Positions 47,255-55,442 are shown, numbered from the stretch's first letter. The stretch is 64,000 bases of DNA from CAVTYH01 sp963738835 (GCA_963738835.1 CAVTYH010000001.1:682001-746000), one strand, 5' to 3'. Notes: a model not told the origin generated them from the sequence alone. Numbers and translations: made by a program.

Positions 47255-48790
47255 CCGTCGACATACTCGATAGCGCGCCGCCGAATGATCCAGCTACCGA
47301 ACGGGCGTTGCTCGCCAGTATCGTCGTCAAGCCTGGCATCATGCCGGAGCTGGTTGCTACCGGAGCCAAGAGTCTGGATTTTCACGACGGCGTGCACCAA
47401 ATAATTTTTGCCGAAATGTTTGGGCTGCACTTCGAAGGCAAGCCGGTGGACATGACGCTGTTGTTGCCACGGCTGCGAGCCAAGGAAGGTGAAATTGGCG
47501 AGCGTGCCGCAGTGCTCGTCGCTGAACTGCTACGCCAGCCACACAGTGCAGCGAATTGGCGGCACTATAACGACCGGCTGATTCACCTCTCCAAAAAACG
47601 CCGGCTGCGAACCTTGGGTGAGCGACTGCTGCAAGAGAGCACCAACGGCAAGCCGCCATCGGAAATCGCCGAAAACGCAATTCGGATTTTGGACGGCGTT
47701 GTCAAATCGGGCGGCGTCGAAGATGCCGAGACGTTCGATTGCATTCCGTCGGCGGAATTCGATCGCAGCGAATTCGAAACCCGCTACCACGTGGAAAACT
47801 TCTTGCCCGAATTGCAGCAATGCGTTTTGGCGGCACAACTCAAAAACATGAAATCGTCGCTCGCCGTCAACATCGGGTTCTGTGTGGCGACGGGGCAGCC
47901 GCTCTTCCATCGGCTCGCAGTACACAATCCGACCCGCGTGCTAATTATGAACGGCGAAAGCGGACAAGGTGCGTTGCAGGAAACGGGGCGACGCATCGCC
48001 GAATCGTACGGCATGACGTTGAGCGACGCGGCGGGGCTACATTGGTCGTTTCGTGTGCCGCGGCTCGATTACAGCCGGCAAGTGCGGGGCGTGGAAAAGT
48101 TGATCAAAGGGCTGGAATGCGGACTTGCCATTTTCGATCCGCAATATTTCATGTTGCCCGGCGACGATGCCAACAACCTGATGAAGCAAGGCGTGCTGCT
48201 GCGGGAAATGTCCGACATGCTCCAGAGCCGGCTGCACCGGACTATTTGTACACCATGCGAAACGCCAAGTCGCAAATCCCGGCGGACCATTAGAGCTGGG
48301 CGACATTTCCTGGGCGGGCACGGCGGAATGGGCCAGAGCGTGGATATTACTTTCCCGTCGCGAGCCTTACATCGGCGGCAGCGGCTTCCATCGCTTGTGG
48401 TGCAGCTACGGCGGCAGTGCCGGGCATTCCGGTTTGTTCGGTTTGGACATCGATGAGGGGATCACACCCAATCGGCACTGGCAATTGGAGTTGCTACAGC
48501 CAGACGAAATTCGGGGCCATGCTGCCGACCGAAAATCGAGGGACAAAGACGCCGAGCAGCAAGCGGCCATCGAAAACGCCATGAAACGCATCGTGCGGGC
48601 GATGTTGAAATATCCCGATGGCGAGACGGAAAAAACGATCAAAGACACGGCCGGCGTGAGCGGCACCGTCGCCCGCGAGGCGTTTGCCGAGTTGCTAATT
48701 ACCGCATCGATCGTGCCTGTGGACATCACCAAAGGGCGTCGAAAATCGCCCTATCGTGGCTACAAAATTGGGCAGTCAAAAGATGAGTAA
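47251..48790 (+). CDS. DnaB-N / RepA-like AAA replication protein, one frameshift
   Basis: Residues 1-110 match the DnaB helicase N-terminal domain (PATERALLASIVVKPGIMPE, FHDGVHQIIFAEMFGLHFEG, VDMTLLLPRLRA). A RecA-like AAA_25/RepA domain follows: RVLIMNGESGQGALQETGRR at the Walker A place, but lacking the usual GK[ST]; GLAIFDPQYFMLPGDDANNL as Walker B; then GLFVHHAKRQVANPGGPLEL. A shift near 48233 joins the frames; restored ~513 aa. The C-terminal helix-turn-helix-like part is YPDGETEKTIKDTAGVSGTV. Likely helicase or loader that replicates the excised element. Starts by ATGA overlap. Confidence 0.85.
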
Positions 48791-49265
48791 ACCGAATAGC
48801 GGGACTTACCGGGACTTGATACCGGGACTTGCCAGTCCCGCTGAGCGATACCGGGACTCCGACTCCCACTCTCTCCCCTTAAGGGGAGAGTGGGTCGGTC
48901 CCGGTACTCGATCCCGGCCGACGGCAGCATCGGTAAAGAAGAAATCAGTCCCGGTATTCAGTCCCGGTGATCGGACGCCAAAAACGATGCTTGTGCTCAC
49001 GCTCGCCTGGACCGGCGACCGGGCCGACATTCGTGCTCTGCGTTCGCTGTTGAAAACGCTGGTGCGTCGGCATGGGCTGCGGTGCATCGGCATTGCGACG
49101 GCCGGCGGCGAACGGGGGAAAGGCGCGAGAAGTGAAACGACGGGGCACGGCCGATTTTTTTCGCAGGTTCTTTTTTCGGAATTCCAAAAAGGGTTTCCCA
49201 CCGATGGGTCGGTATCGAGAGATAGTGTCCGTCCGTCCAGCCTAGCTTCCCTAAATTATGAATAA
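48783..49265 (+). CDS. Island hypothetical protein over a repeat region
   Basis: 160 aa from ATG 48783, overlapping the replication gene end. The first ~65 residues are low-complexity and encoded by repeated GGGACT units. Then LVLTLAWTGDRADIRALRSL LKTLVRRHGLRC looks like a genuine helix-rich segment. The part after residue ~125 is poorly protein-like and may be shifted. Function unknown. An ATG at 48988 may be the true start if the repeat region is non-coding. Confidence 0.45.
   Translation: MSKPNSGTYRDLIPGLASPAERYRDSDSHSLPLRGEWVGPGTRSRPTAASVKKKSVPVFSPGDRTPKTMLVLTLAWTGDRADIRALRSLLKTLVRRHGLRCIGIATAGGERGKGARSETTGHGRFFSQVLFSEFQKGFPTDGSVSRDSVRPSSLASLNYE
48800..48972. repeat. Cluster of GGGACT/AGTCCC iteron-like repeats
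   Basis: GGGACT occurs four times on + (around 48802, 48812, 48825, 48853) and AGTCCC three times (around 48835, 48948, 48960), mostly extended as TACCGGGACT or AGTCCCGGT. Inside lies the palindrome CTCTCCCC-ttaa-GGGGAGAG (48870-48889). It follows the replication gene directly, so it may be an origin with iterons. Confidence 0.5.
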
Positions 49266-49544
49266 ATGGCCGAAATGAAGGAGCTAATCGCCCAGGCGGC
49301 GTCGCTCCGAAAAACCTTATCGGAAATCGACAAGCTCACCGGCAAAAGCAGCGAGGCGCAGCGGAAGCGGGACGCCGATCCGGCCGAACGGCTGCGGTTT
49401 TGCTTTGTCGACAAACCGAGATGCCCGCGGTGCGGTTCTGCACGATTGAAAACGCTCCGGTCGATGCCGGCGGAGGATGAATCGCGGACGCAGCGGAAAC
49501 TGTGTGAGGATTGCGGCTGGCGATTTTTTGTCGTGTGGAGCTGA
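49266..49544 (+). CDS. Small zinc-ribbon protein
   Basis: 92 aa. A coiled-coil N-terminal half (KELIAQAASLRKTLSEIDKL) precedes a zinc ribbon with CPRCGSARLKTLRSMP and CEDCGWRFFVVW (CxxC-x22-CxxC). Likely a nucleic-acid-binding accessory protein of the element. No operon overlap with its neighbours, but the same direction. Confidence 0.7.
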   Translation: MAEMKELIAQAASLRKTLSEIDKLTGKSSEAQRKRDADPAERLRFCFVDKPRCPRCGSARLKTLRSMPAEDESRTQRKLCEDCGWRFFVVWS

Positions 49545-49591
49545 CTGCCAAATTTTGGCAAGGGGAAAATTGCAGGAGGTAAATTCAAACC

Positions 49592-49834
49592 ATGCTCAAC
49601 AAACTTACGCAACTCGAACTGGCGACACAGCGGCTTGGCGTTAGCGAAACGACGCTACTAAAAACGGCGTCGCTAATGGGTTACATTCCGCCGCTCGTTC
49701 TGGATTCCATCGAGGGCTGCCGAACGTATTTTTTTGAAAGCGATTTGCAACTGATCGCCGATTATTTGGCGGATCGTTCGCCGGCACGATATGGCGGCCG
49801 ACTCAACCCCTTGCAACCGGTGAACGGCCAATGA
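49592..49834 (+). CDS. Island hypothetical protein
   Basis: 80 aa; AGGAGGT lies 12 bases before ATG 49592. LTQLELATQRLGVSETTLLK TASLMGYIP looks like a helix-turn-helix of the MerR/Xis type, then RTYFFESDLQLIADYLADRS. Its stop overlaps the next start (ATGA). Possibly a second small DNA-binding protein of the element. Confidence 0.6.
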   Translation: MLNKLTQLELATQRLGVSETTLLKTASLMGYIPPLVLDSIEGCRTYFFESDLQLIADYLADRSPARYGGRLNPLQPVNGQ

Positions 49835-50169
49835 AAAAATCGAAACCGATTCTTGTGCGGTCATGCGGCCGATCGATCGGCGATGGTTGCCTGAACGAAC
49901 TCACAATCGACCAAATGCGATCGACGCGCCGCTGGTTTGCGTGGAGCGGTCCGGTCCAAGAAATCGTGTATTCCGATCGTGGTCCAGTGTTCGCGCTGAT
50001 TGAATTCATCATGCAAGCGATGACGGCGAAGCGGCTTGGCGAACTGGAGCATTTTTCCTATCTCGGTTTGCACGACTTCGACGATCCAATTTTCTCGCGC
50101 CCGACGAAAAAGTTTGCGATGCGAACGTGTGCTGTTCCCGGTGAGTTTTTTGAAAGCGGTGACCGATGA
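49831..50169 (+). CDS. Island hypothetical protein
   Basis: 112 aa. STRRWFAWSGPVQEIVYSDR, GPVFALIEFIMQAMTAKRLG, HFSYLGLHDFDDPIFSRPTK: no known motif, no signal or membrane segment. It has four-base ATGA overlaps with the genes on both sides, so it is translationally coupled to the S49 protease gene that follows. Confidence 0.65.
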   Translation: MKKSKPILVRSCGRSIGDGCLNELTIDQMRSTRRWFAWSGPVQEIVYSDRGPVFALIEFIMQAMTAKRLGELEHFSYLGLHDFDDPIFSRPTKKFAMRTCAVPGEFFESGDR

Positions 50170-51194
50170 ACTTTGCAACCGAAAAACTTTGGCTGATTGA
50201 GCCGTCGACGTTGACGGGCATCGAAGCACGATGGCGTGAAATGCCGACGGCGGAAATTCACGCCGCACAGTCGGCACCTGCCAAGCCGCGGCAGACGTAT
50301 GAAAATCTCGGCGGCGGTTTAGCGATCGTCAACGTCGCCGGCGTGCTGCTGAAATCGCCGGACATTTTTGACCAACTGCTGTTGGGGGCGATCTCGTCTG
50401 GCGATATTGCGGCTGCCGTCGACGCCGCGGCAAGCGATGCCAGCGTGCAAACGATCTTGCTGCTGATCGATTCGCCGGGCGGCACGGTCAGCGGCACCGG
50501 ACATCTCGCCGATGCGGTCTACAACGCCGGCAAGAAAAAAGACAGCGTTTCGTTTATCAGCGACAAAGGTGCGTCGGCGGCGTACTGGATCGCATCGCAA
50601 GCGGAGAAAATCTACGCCAATTCGACGGCGGTGGTTGGAGCGATCGGCACGTATTCCGTTTTGATCGACGCCAGCGGTCGCGCCGATCAATTGGGTTTGA
50701 AAATTCACGTCGTCAAGGCGGGCGAAATGAAGGGGCTTGGCCAGCCGGGAACGAAAATCACGCCGGAGCAACTGGCCGAGGTGCAACGAACGGTCGACGC
50801 GGTGCAAACTGAATTTACCGCTGGCATCGCTCGTGGCCGGAACTGGCCGATTGCGAAAGCCGCTGCAATGGCCGACGGTCGAGTACACGTTGGGCAAGCG
50901 GCGGCGAAACTCGGATTGATCGATGCCGTCGACACGGTGCCGGCCGTGATTGAACGACTGAAAGCGAAATCGACACCAGCGCCCATGCCGACGGCAACGC
51001 CGCGCGTAGCGTCGACAACGCGGGCATCGCACACGCCGGCGGAATTTTCCCGCGCGTTCGGTCATTTGGTTCGCGAGGAAATGCAATCGGGCTGCACTCG
51101 ACAGGAAGCCATCGGCCGAATTGCGAAACGGTCGCCGGAACTGCATCGAGAATTTCTGAAAGCTACCGGCGGCGTGGCCGCTGCCGATTTGTGA
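50166..51194 (+). CDS. S49 (SppA/phage protease C-like) serine peptidase
   Basis: 342 aa, no signal peptide. The ClpP/SppA fold has VQTILLLIDSPGGTVSGT, the catalytic serine S137 in SDKGASAAYWIASQAEKIYA and the general-base lysine K189 in VKAGEMKGLGQPG, the arrangement of bacteriophage lambda C-type capsid maturation proteases and SppA36. The C-terminal ~100 residues are charged and helical (EFSRAFGHLVREEMQSGCTR), similar to the scaffold extension of phage proteases. The absence of signal peptide and its place in an integrated element favour phage-type function over signal-peptide peptidase. Its target is unknown; no capsid gene is recognised. Confidence 0.88.
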   Translation: MNFATEKLWLIEPSTLTGIEARWREMPTAEIHAAQSAPAKPRQTYENLGGGLAIVNVAGVLLKSPDIFDQLLLGAISSGDIAAAVDAAASDASVQTILLLIDSPGGTVSGTGHLADAVYNAGKKKDSVSFISDKGASAAYWIASQAEKIYANSTAVVGAIGTYSVLIDASGRADQLGLKIHVVKAGEMKGLGQPGTKITPEQLAEVQRTVDAVQTEFTAGIARGRNWPIAKAAAMADGRVHVGQAAAKLGLIDAVDTVPAVIERLKAKSTPAPMPTATPRVASTTRASHTPAEFSRAFGHLVREEMQSGCTRQEAIGRIAKRSPELHREFLKATGGVAAADL

Positions 51195-51222
51195 AACCAT
51201 TTTACTGTACGGAGGATCATTT

Positions 51223-51456
51223 ATGGCCGAACTTTCTGCCAGCACCGATGCGGCGATTGTTTCCGAATTATTAAGCCGCACGCCGACGATTTCACCCGGC
51301 GGCATTGTTCATCAAGTCAGATACGGCGTGCTGACTGCCACGTTTGGCATCGGCAGCGAAAAGGATTTGGCGTCTGCGGAATTCCATACGGATTTCAGCA
51401 ATCGCCAGCAAACTGATTTGCTGACAGTCGCGAAAGAAGCGATTGAGACAGCGTAA
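51223..51456 (+). CDS. Island hypothetical protein downstream of S49 protease
   Basis: 77 aa; GGAGG lies 11 bases upstream of ATG 51223. The stretch SPGGIVHQVRYGVLTATFGI, SEKDLASAEFHTDFSNRQQT, DLLTVAKEAIETA is beta-rich, then helical. No family recognised. Its place directly after a capsid-type protease is where lambda-like phages carry a head decoration protein, but there is no sequence evidence for that. Confidence 0.6.
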   Translation: MAELSASTDAAIVSELLSRTPTISPGGIVHQVRYGVLTATFGIGSEKDLASAEFHTDFSNRQQTDLLTVAKEAIETA

Positions 51457-51562
51457 TTTCGTTCCGCTGTCGGAGTCTCCGACGGCAGTTTCAATTTGGG
51501 GAATTTGCTGGGCCGTCCGCCCAGTACGGCAACCGAACCGAAAACTCAATCAAGGAAATTCA

Positions 51563-52474
51563 ATGAGCCGTATCCGTGAAGTCGTCGCCGAACTAGAAGC
51601 AAAAAACGCCGCCGCCGAATCGATGGCGTCGGCCGCCGCGAATGGCAATGCCGTTGTTGGCGCGGATTGGGTTGCCGGAGTCGTCGATGATGTCTGGAAA
51701 AAAACTGCGGCTGCGGAACATTTGGCCATGACCGCGGCACGTGACGGCCGTTCTGCCGAAGATTTGCTGAAAGAGGAGAAACAGTCAGCGTTGTTTTCTT
51801 CGCTCGGTATCGGCGCTGATGAATTGCGGCGGGAAATCGCTCGCTGCCGTCGAATTCTTGAACTGCGACAAGAAGCCGGTTCGCCGTCGGATCGACTGGC
51901 GGCGCGGCAGCGGCTTGCCGCGGCCGAAGAAAAAGCCCGGACGGAAGGCAGCCGTCTGCGTGAAGAAACGCGGCGAATCGCGGCCGAACTTGGCGAACAG
52001 ATTGACGCGATCGACAGCGAAGAGAACGCCGCTCGATCCGAAGTCGCGCTCGCGATCGAGCGGTTGCCGAACTGCGTTCACACGTTCCACCGCACTTAGC
52101 GACCGCGGCGTCGATCGCTGTCGAACAAACGCGACGGCCGTTTTTTTTGCGGATCGCGGAATTGCGTAATCGAATTCAGGAAGTGAAGACCTGGGCGAAA
52201 TTGGATTTTCGATTCCCTGGCGATTTGCAGGCGGCAGTGCAAGCCGCGCGAATTCACAAGCCGGAACTCGTGCGCGGAAATGAAAACGATTTGCACGAAC
52301 AGAATTTTGAACTGTCGCGTCTGGCAAGAATTCGTCCAAGAGCAACTGGCGTTGGTTCCGCAATGGCAAAGCGAGGCCGATGAAATTCACACGCGAATGA
52401 TGCTGGCAGTCTCAGCGACGAAAAGCGAACTGCTCGATTCATATTGTGGCGGCGGATCGAGCGCGGCGGAATGA
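51563..52474 (+). CDS. Long coiled-coil protein of the island, two frameshifts
   Basis: About 303 aa after restoring frames near 52065 and 52320. The N-terminal half (VAELEAKNAAAESMASAAAN), LRREIARCRRILELRQEAGS and AARQRLAAAEEKARTEGSRL REETRRIAAELG are heptad-like. The second half reads IAELRNRIQEVKTWAKLDFR and EFVQEQLALVPQWQSEADEI. Could be a scaffold-like or structural protein, given the preceding protease, but this is inference from fold and order only. Confidence 0.6.
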
Positions 52475-52569
52475 AATAAGCTCGATGGCGCTTGTCGCGC
52501 CTTGGAGCGGCCGCGGTGCCGTCGGTTTCTGACTTGCCGGCGGCACCGTTTTTTGCGAGGGACAAGAAA

Positions 52570-52937
52570 ATGCTCGGCACAATCGGATTCACAAACCGAA
52601 GTGGGGGTGCGATCAAAACGGCCGAACCCGGTCCACCGATCTTTTTCGACTGGTCCGACGCAATCGACGTTGGCCCGCAGACGTGCGGCCACGGAACGCT
52701 TGTCGAGTTCCACGTCGAAACCATCGGCGGCCGTCAGATTGCCATTGCCGTGCGGCGGCGGCCGAAAAATTTCGCGAGCGGTGCTTGGCGGAAATTCAAG
52801 CCGGCGTCGACGGCCCGGCCGATGCGACACCACCGGCGGCCAGGTTGAGCAAAGCGGCTAGGCGTGCAGCGGCCAAGGCGACGGCCGAAAAACGGTTTGG
52901 CAAAACGATGCAGCCGGTGAGCCTGGGCCGATGGTGA
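52570..52937 (+). CDS. Cold-shock-like domain protein, one frameshift
   Basis: About 122 aa. LGTIGFTNRSGGAIKTAEPG, PPIFFDWSDAIDVGPQTCGH and GTLVEFHVETIGGRQIAIAV follow the order of a cold-shock domain (G-I-F, D-IFF-WSD, G--VEF, G-Q-A--V). A basic Ala/Lys-rich tail in another frame (ARLSKAARRAAAKATAEKRF) follows after a shift near 52770. Likely RNA or single-stranded DNA binding. The next gene starts inside its last codons. Confidence 0.55.
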
Positions 52938-53281
52938 ATGGTGCGATGCGATTGCTGGGCGAACATTTGCAGCGCATGGAAAAAAACAAAGGGCAATTAA
53001 AGGTCGGCGATTCCCGCGGTACAAAAACGGAACCGCGGGCCGGACCGCCGACGCTGTTCGATTTGGGGATTACGAAAAAGGAATCGCCACGCGGTACCAA
53101 ATCGGTACCGCCAATAAAATCGGCGACGCTCGCCGAAGCCGAAGCGAAAGCGCGACAGCGGAAAGCGGGCGGTGATCAAAAACGGCGGGGAAAAGCGGCT
53201 TCCGTCGAAAACGACGGGACTGAAAAAGGGCGATGCCCGCGGGGAAAAGCGCTTGTGGCAAAAGCCGCCACCAGCGCGTAA
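52931..53281 (+). CDS. Island hypothetical protein, probably truncated
   Basis: 116 aa. MRLLGEHLQRMEKNKGQLKV and PTLFDLGITKKESPRGTKSV resemble the start of phage/plasmid ParB- or Dam-linked domains (GELL--MEK-KG ... TL-DLGI-KKES-R), after which the sequence dissolves into Lys/Arg/Ala-rich repeats. It may be a decaying gene continued by the repeats below. Confidence 0.45.
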   Translation: MVNGAMRLLGEHLQRMEKNKGQLKVGDSRGTKTEPRAGPPTLFDLGITKKESPRGTKSVPPIKSATLAEAEAKARQRKAGGDQKRRGKAASVENDGTEKGRCPRGKALVAKAATSA

Positions 53282-53502
53282 AAGGTAAAGCGCGTGATGT
53301 CGCTGCTAAAAAATTCGGTGTCGGTCGCCGCGGCCGAAGCGAAAAGCGCGACAGCGGAAACACGGCAATACTGCACCGGGCAGAAAATCACTTCCGGCAA
53401 AAGCGCCGGGACTGAAAGGGCGATGCGCGACATCGCCGCGAAAAAATTCGGTGTCGGTCGCGGCGTCCTTTACAACAACCAACATATCGGTATATTCAAA
53501 GC
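53135..53502 (+). repeat. Degenerate tandem repeat within a decayed HTH gene
   Basis: A ~195-bp unit (53135-53330) recurs with an internal ~60-bp deletion at 53330-53465. Shared pieces are GAAGCGAAA..GCGCGACAGC, GGGACTGAAA..GGGCGATGC and AAAAAATTCGGTGTCGGTCG. Both copies encode ARD-V/I-AAKKFGVGR, a fragment like the helix-turn-helix end of ParB-type proteins. Confidence 0.55.
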
Positions 53503-53705
53503 ATGGCCAAGAAATTCAGCGAACAATTGCGGAACGCGATCCGGCAATCCGGCCGATCGTGCTATTGAATCGGCAAGGAAACCGGCATCCTGCAATCACA
53601 AGCTCTCGCTGTTTATGAACGACAAGGGCGGTTTGCGAACAATCTAACATCGACAAGGTGTGCAAGCTGATCGGTGCGCGATTAGTACCGGGAAACCCAA
53701 GGTGA
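53503..53705 (+). CDS. XRE-family HTH regulator with in-frame TGA and two shifts
   Basis: Restored ~66 aa: KKFSEQLRNAIRQSGRSCY, then an in-frame TGA (53566-53568), IGKETGILQS, and after a shift LSLFMNDKGGLRT and, after another, SNIDKVCKLIGARLVPGNPR. This is the common small XRE repressor pattern (LSEQLR-AI--SG-S-Y-IAK-TG-SQS-LS-F-----G----T-DKL---LG--L). TGA stands where Ala or Arg is normal. Either a real pseudogene or sequence errors. Position near the end of the element suits its repressor. Confidence 0.6.
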
Positions 53706-53735
53706 GCAAACCCAAACGAAAAGGCAGGTGAGCAA

Positions 53736-53988
53736 ATGGCATCAATTTCATCCATGAAAACTCTCACATGCTTCATTCTTCGATGCCCCTACTGTCGCGA
53801 ATCGATTGAGTATTCCAGCCAATGCAGTCGGCCCCGACCGGACCGACCCGTGGAACGTCATTGAATGCGACCATTGCGGCGGCGTCGTCGACTATGACGA
53901 CGAGGAAGTAGTCGAGGAATCGCAGTCGCCAGCGGAAAACAGTTGTGGAAAATTTGCCACAAGTGAATTCCAACGGCAAATCCCGTGA
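53736..53988 (+). CDS. Small zinc-ribbon protein, one frameshift
   Basis: About 83 aa. TCFILRCPYCRESIEYSSQ in one frame and DPWNVIECDHCGGVVDYDDE in another join near 53825 to form a CPYC...CDHC zinc ribbon followed by an acidic tail. Second zinc ribbon of the element. Function unknown. Confidence 0.55.
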
Positions 53989-54239
53989 CCAGGTCGGACG
54001 TGTCAAAGGTCAAGGCAGGTCAATAAAACGCAACCTGGCGAATCTGGTGCAAGGTTTTTTTTTTCTAACTGCATCCCCGCCTTACCTGGCCCAGGCAATG
54101 CCATTAAATGACGCGCGATGGAATAACTTTGCTTTATACGATCATAGTCGCTACCATATTGGGGGTCTGCCCCTGGTCAGGTTCAGGCCGTCGGCTTGGT
54201 CATTTAAGCCGTGGGCTAAAGTCCTAACGGAGGTCGGGA

Positions 54240-55238
54240 ATGATCCGCTTCTGACGCTCCGTTATTTCTGCTCAGTGCGAACTTTCGATCGCACAACGCC
54301 TGCCTCGGCAGTCATCACAATCGACATGGTCCCGGTCGGCAACCCCGGCAACGCGCCGGATACCCGCTACAACGCCATCTCGGTCGGCTCGGTGGACCAC
54401 GTCTACCAGATCGGCAAGTACGAAGTCACGGCCGGCCAGTACACCGAGTTCCTCAACGCCGTGGCCAAGGCCGACCCCAACGGGCTGTACAACACGAGCA
54501 TGGGCGATCCAGTTGATACGTTCGGCGCAAACATCCAGCGAAGCGGTTCTTCCCCCAACTACAGCTACAGCGTGGCCGCCGACTGGGCGAACCGGCCGGT
54601 GAACTACGTGAGCTTCTGGGACGCGGCCCGGTTTGCCAATTGGCTCCACAACGGCCAGCCACGGGAGCGCAGGGTCCCGGAACCACCGAGGACGGCGCGT
54701 ACCACGATGTCGGCAACCAGACGCTCGTTTGGACGCAAGCCGGGCGCGACATTCTTCATTCCCACCGAGGACGAGTGGTACAAGGCGGCCTATCACGATA
54801 AGACGGCCGGCCTGGCGGCCAGTTATTCGATTATCCGACCGGGACGAACGCGGTACCGGGAAACGATCATCACCGAAACGACCAATCCGGGCAACAACGC
54901 GAATTACTACATCAACAACTATGCGATCGGCAGCCCGTACTATCGCACGGTTGTCGGCGAATTCGAGTTATCCGGCAGTCCCTACGGCACGTTCGATCAA
55001 GGCGGCAACGTGTGGGAGTGGAACGAAACGAATGTGATCAGTTCGTCGCGTGGTCTGCGTGGCGGGTCGTTCGACCTCCTCTCGGGCACCTGCAGGCGTC
55101 CTTCCGCGACGACATCGATCCCACGTTCGAGTACTACAACATGGGGTTCCGCGTGGCAAGTATTCCGGAGCCAGTTACATTTGGCTGGCCGCGTTGGCGT
55201 TTGGCATGCTGTTGGGACGGCGTATTGGGTGGCACTGA
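54240..55238 (+). CDS. FGE/SUMF1-like PEP-CTERM secreted protein, several frameshifts
   Basis: Formylglycine-generating-enzyme-type domain: MVPVGNPGNAPDTRYNAISV, YQIGKYEVTAGQYTEFLNAV, NRPVNYVSFWDAARFANWLH NGQ, FIPTEDEWYKAAYHDKTAG, FDQGGNVWEWNET, GLRGGSF and YYNMGFRVASIPEP, the last opening a PEP-CTERM tail (YIWLAALAFGMLLG). GGAGG stands before ATG 54240. The frame shifts right after MIRF and again near 54662, 54755, 54830, 54850 and 55088. It lacks an obvious conserved Cys pair of true FGEs, so binding or structure is likelier than sulfatase activation. Last gene of the island. Confidence 0.75.
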
Positions 55239-55397
55239 CACCATCGTAAGCCGGTAAACTACCGTTTTATTTTTTGCACTACCGCTAATTGCCGAGAGAA
55301 ACGGCGATTATATGCGAAGGCTTGCCAATGCGGTAGAAGCCGTTAAACTGCAATAACCTTCGGGAAAAACAGGCTTTTTCGGCCGGCTCCCTGGCTC

Positions 55398-55442
55398 GCT
55401 GTTAACCGCTGGGTCGTAGGTTCAAGTCCTACTCCGGGAGCT
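55398..55442. repeat. Right attachment site (attR), tRNA-Asn 3' fragment
   Basis: Exact copy of 44131-44175 (anticodon loop, variable loop, T arm and acceptor 3' strand) without the 5' half of the tRNA. It marks the end of the integrative element. Confidence 0.92.

Larger units (their letters stand above)
44174..55442. mobile_element. 11.3-kb integrative element in tRNA-Asn
   Basis: Bounded by the 45-bp direct repeats. Every gene inside points the same way (+): integrase, DUF1580, DnaB-N/AAA replication protein, zinc ribbons, S49 protease, coiled-coil protein, cold-shock-like protein, HTH protein and an FGE-like cargo gene. No conjugation genes, portal, terminase, capsid or tail genes are recognised. 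The layout is that of a mobilisable island or phage-satellite-like element. Confidence 0.88.

Noticed and set aside
48800..48972. CRISPR-like array
   Set aside because: Repeat units are only 6-10 bp, in both orientations and irregularly spaced; no cas genes are near.
55398..55442. Second tRNA-Asn gene
   Set aside because: Only the 3' half is present; acceptor 5' strand and D arm are missing, so it is the attachment-site copy.
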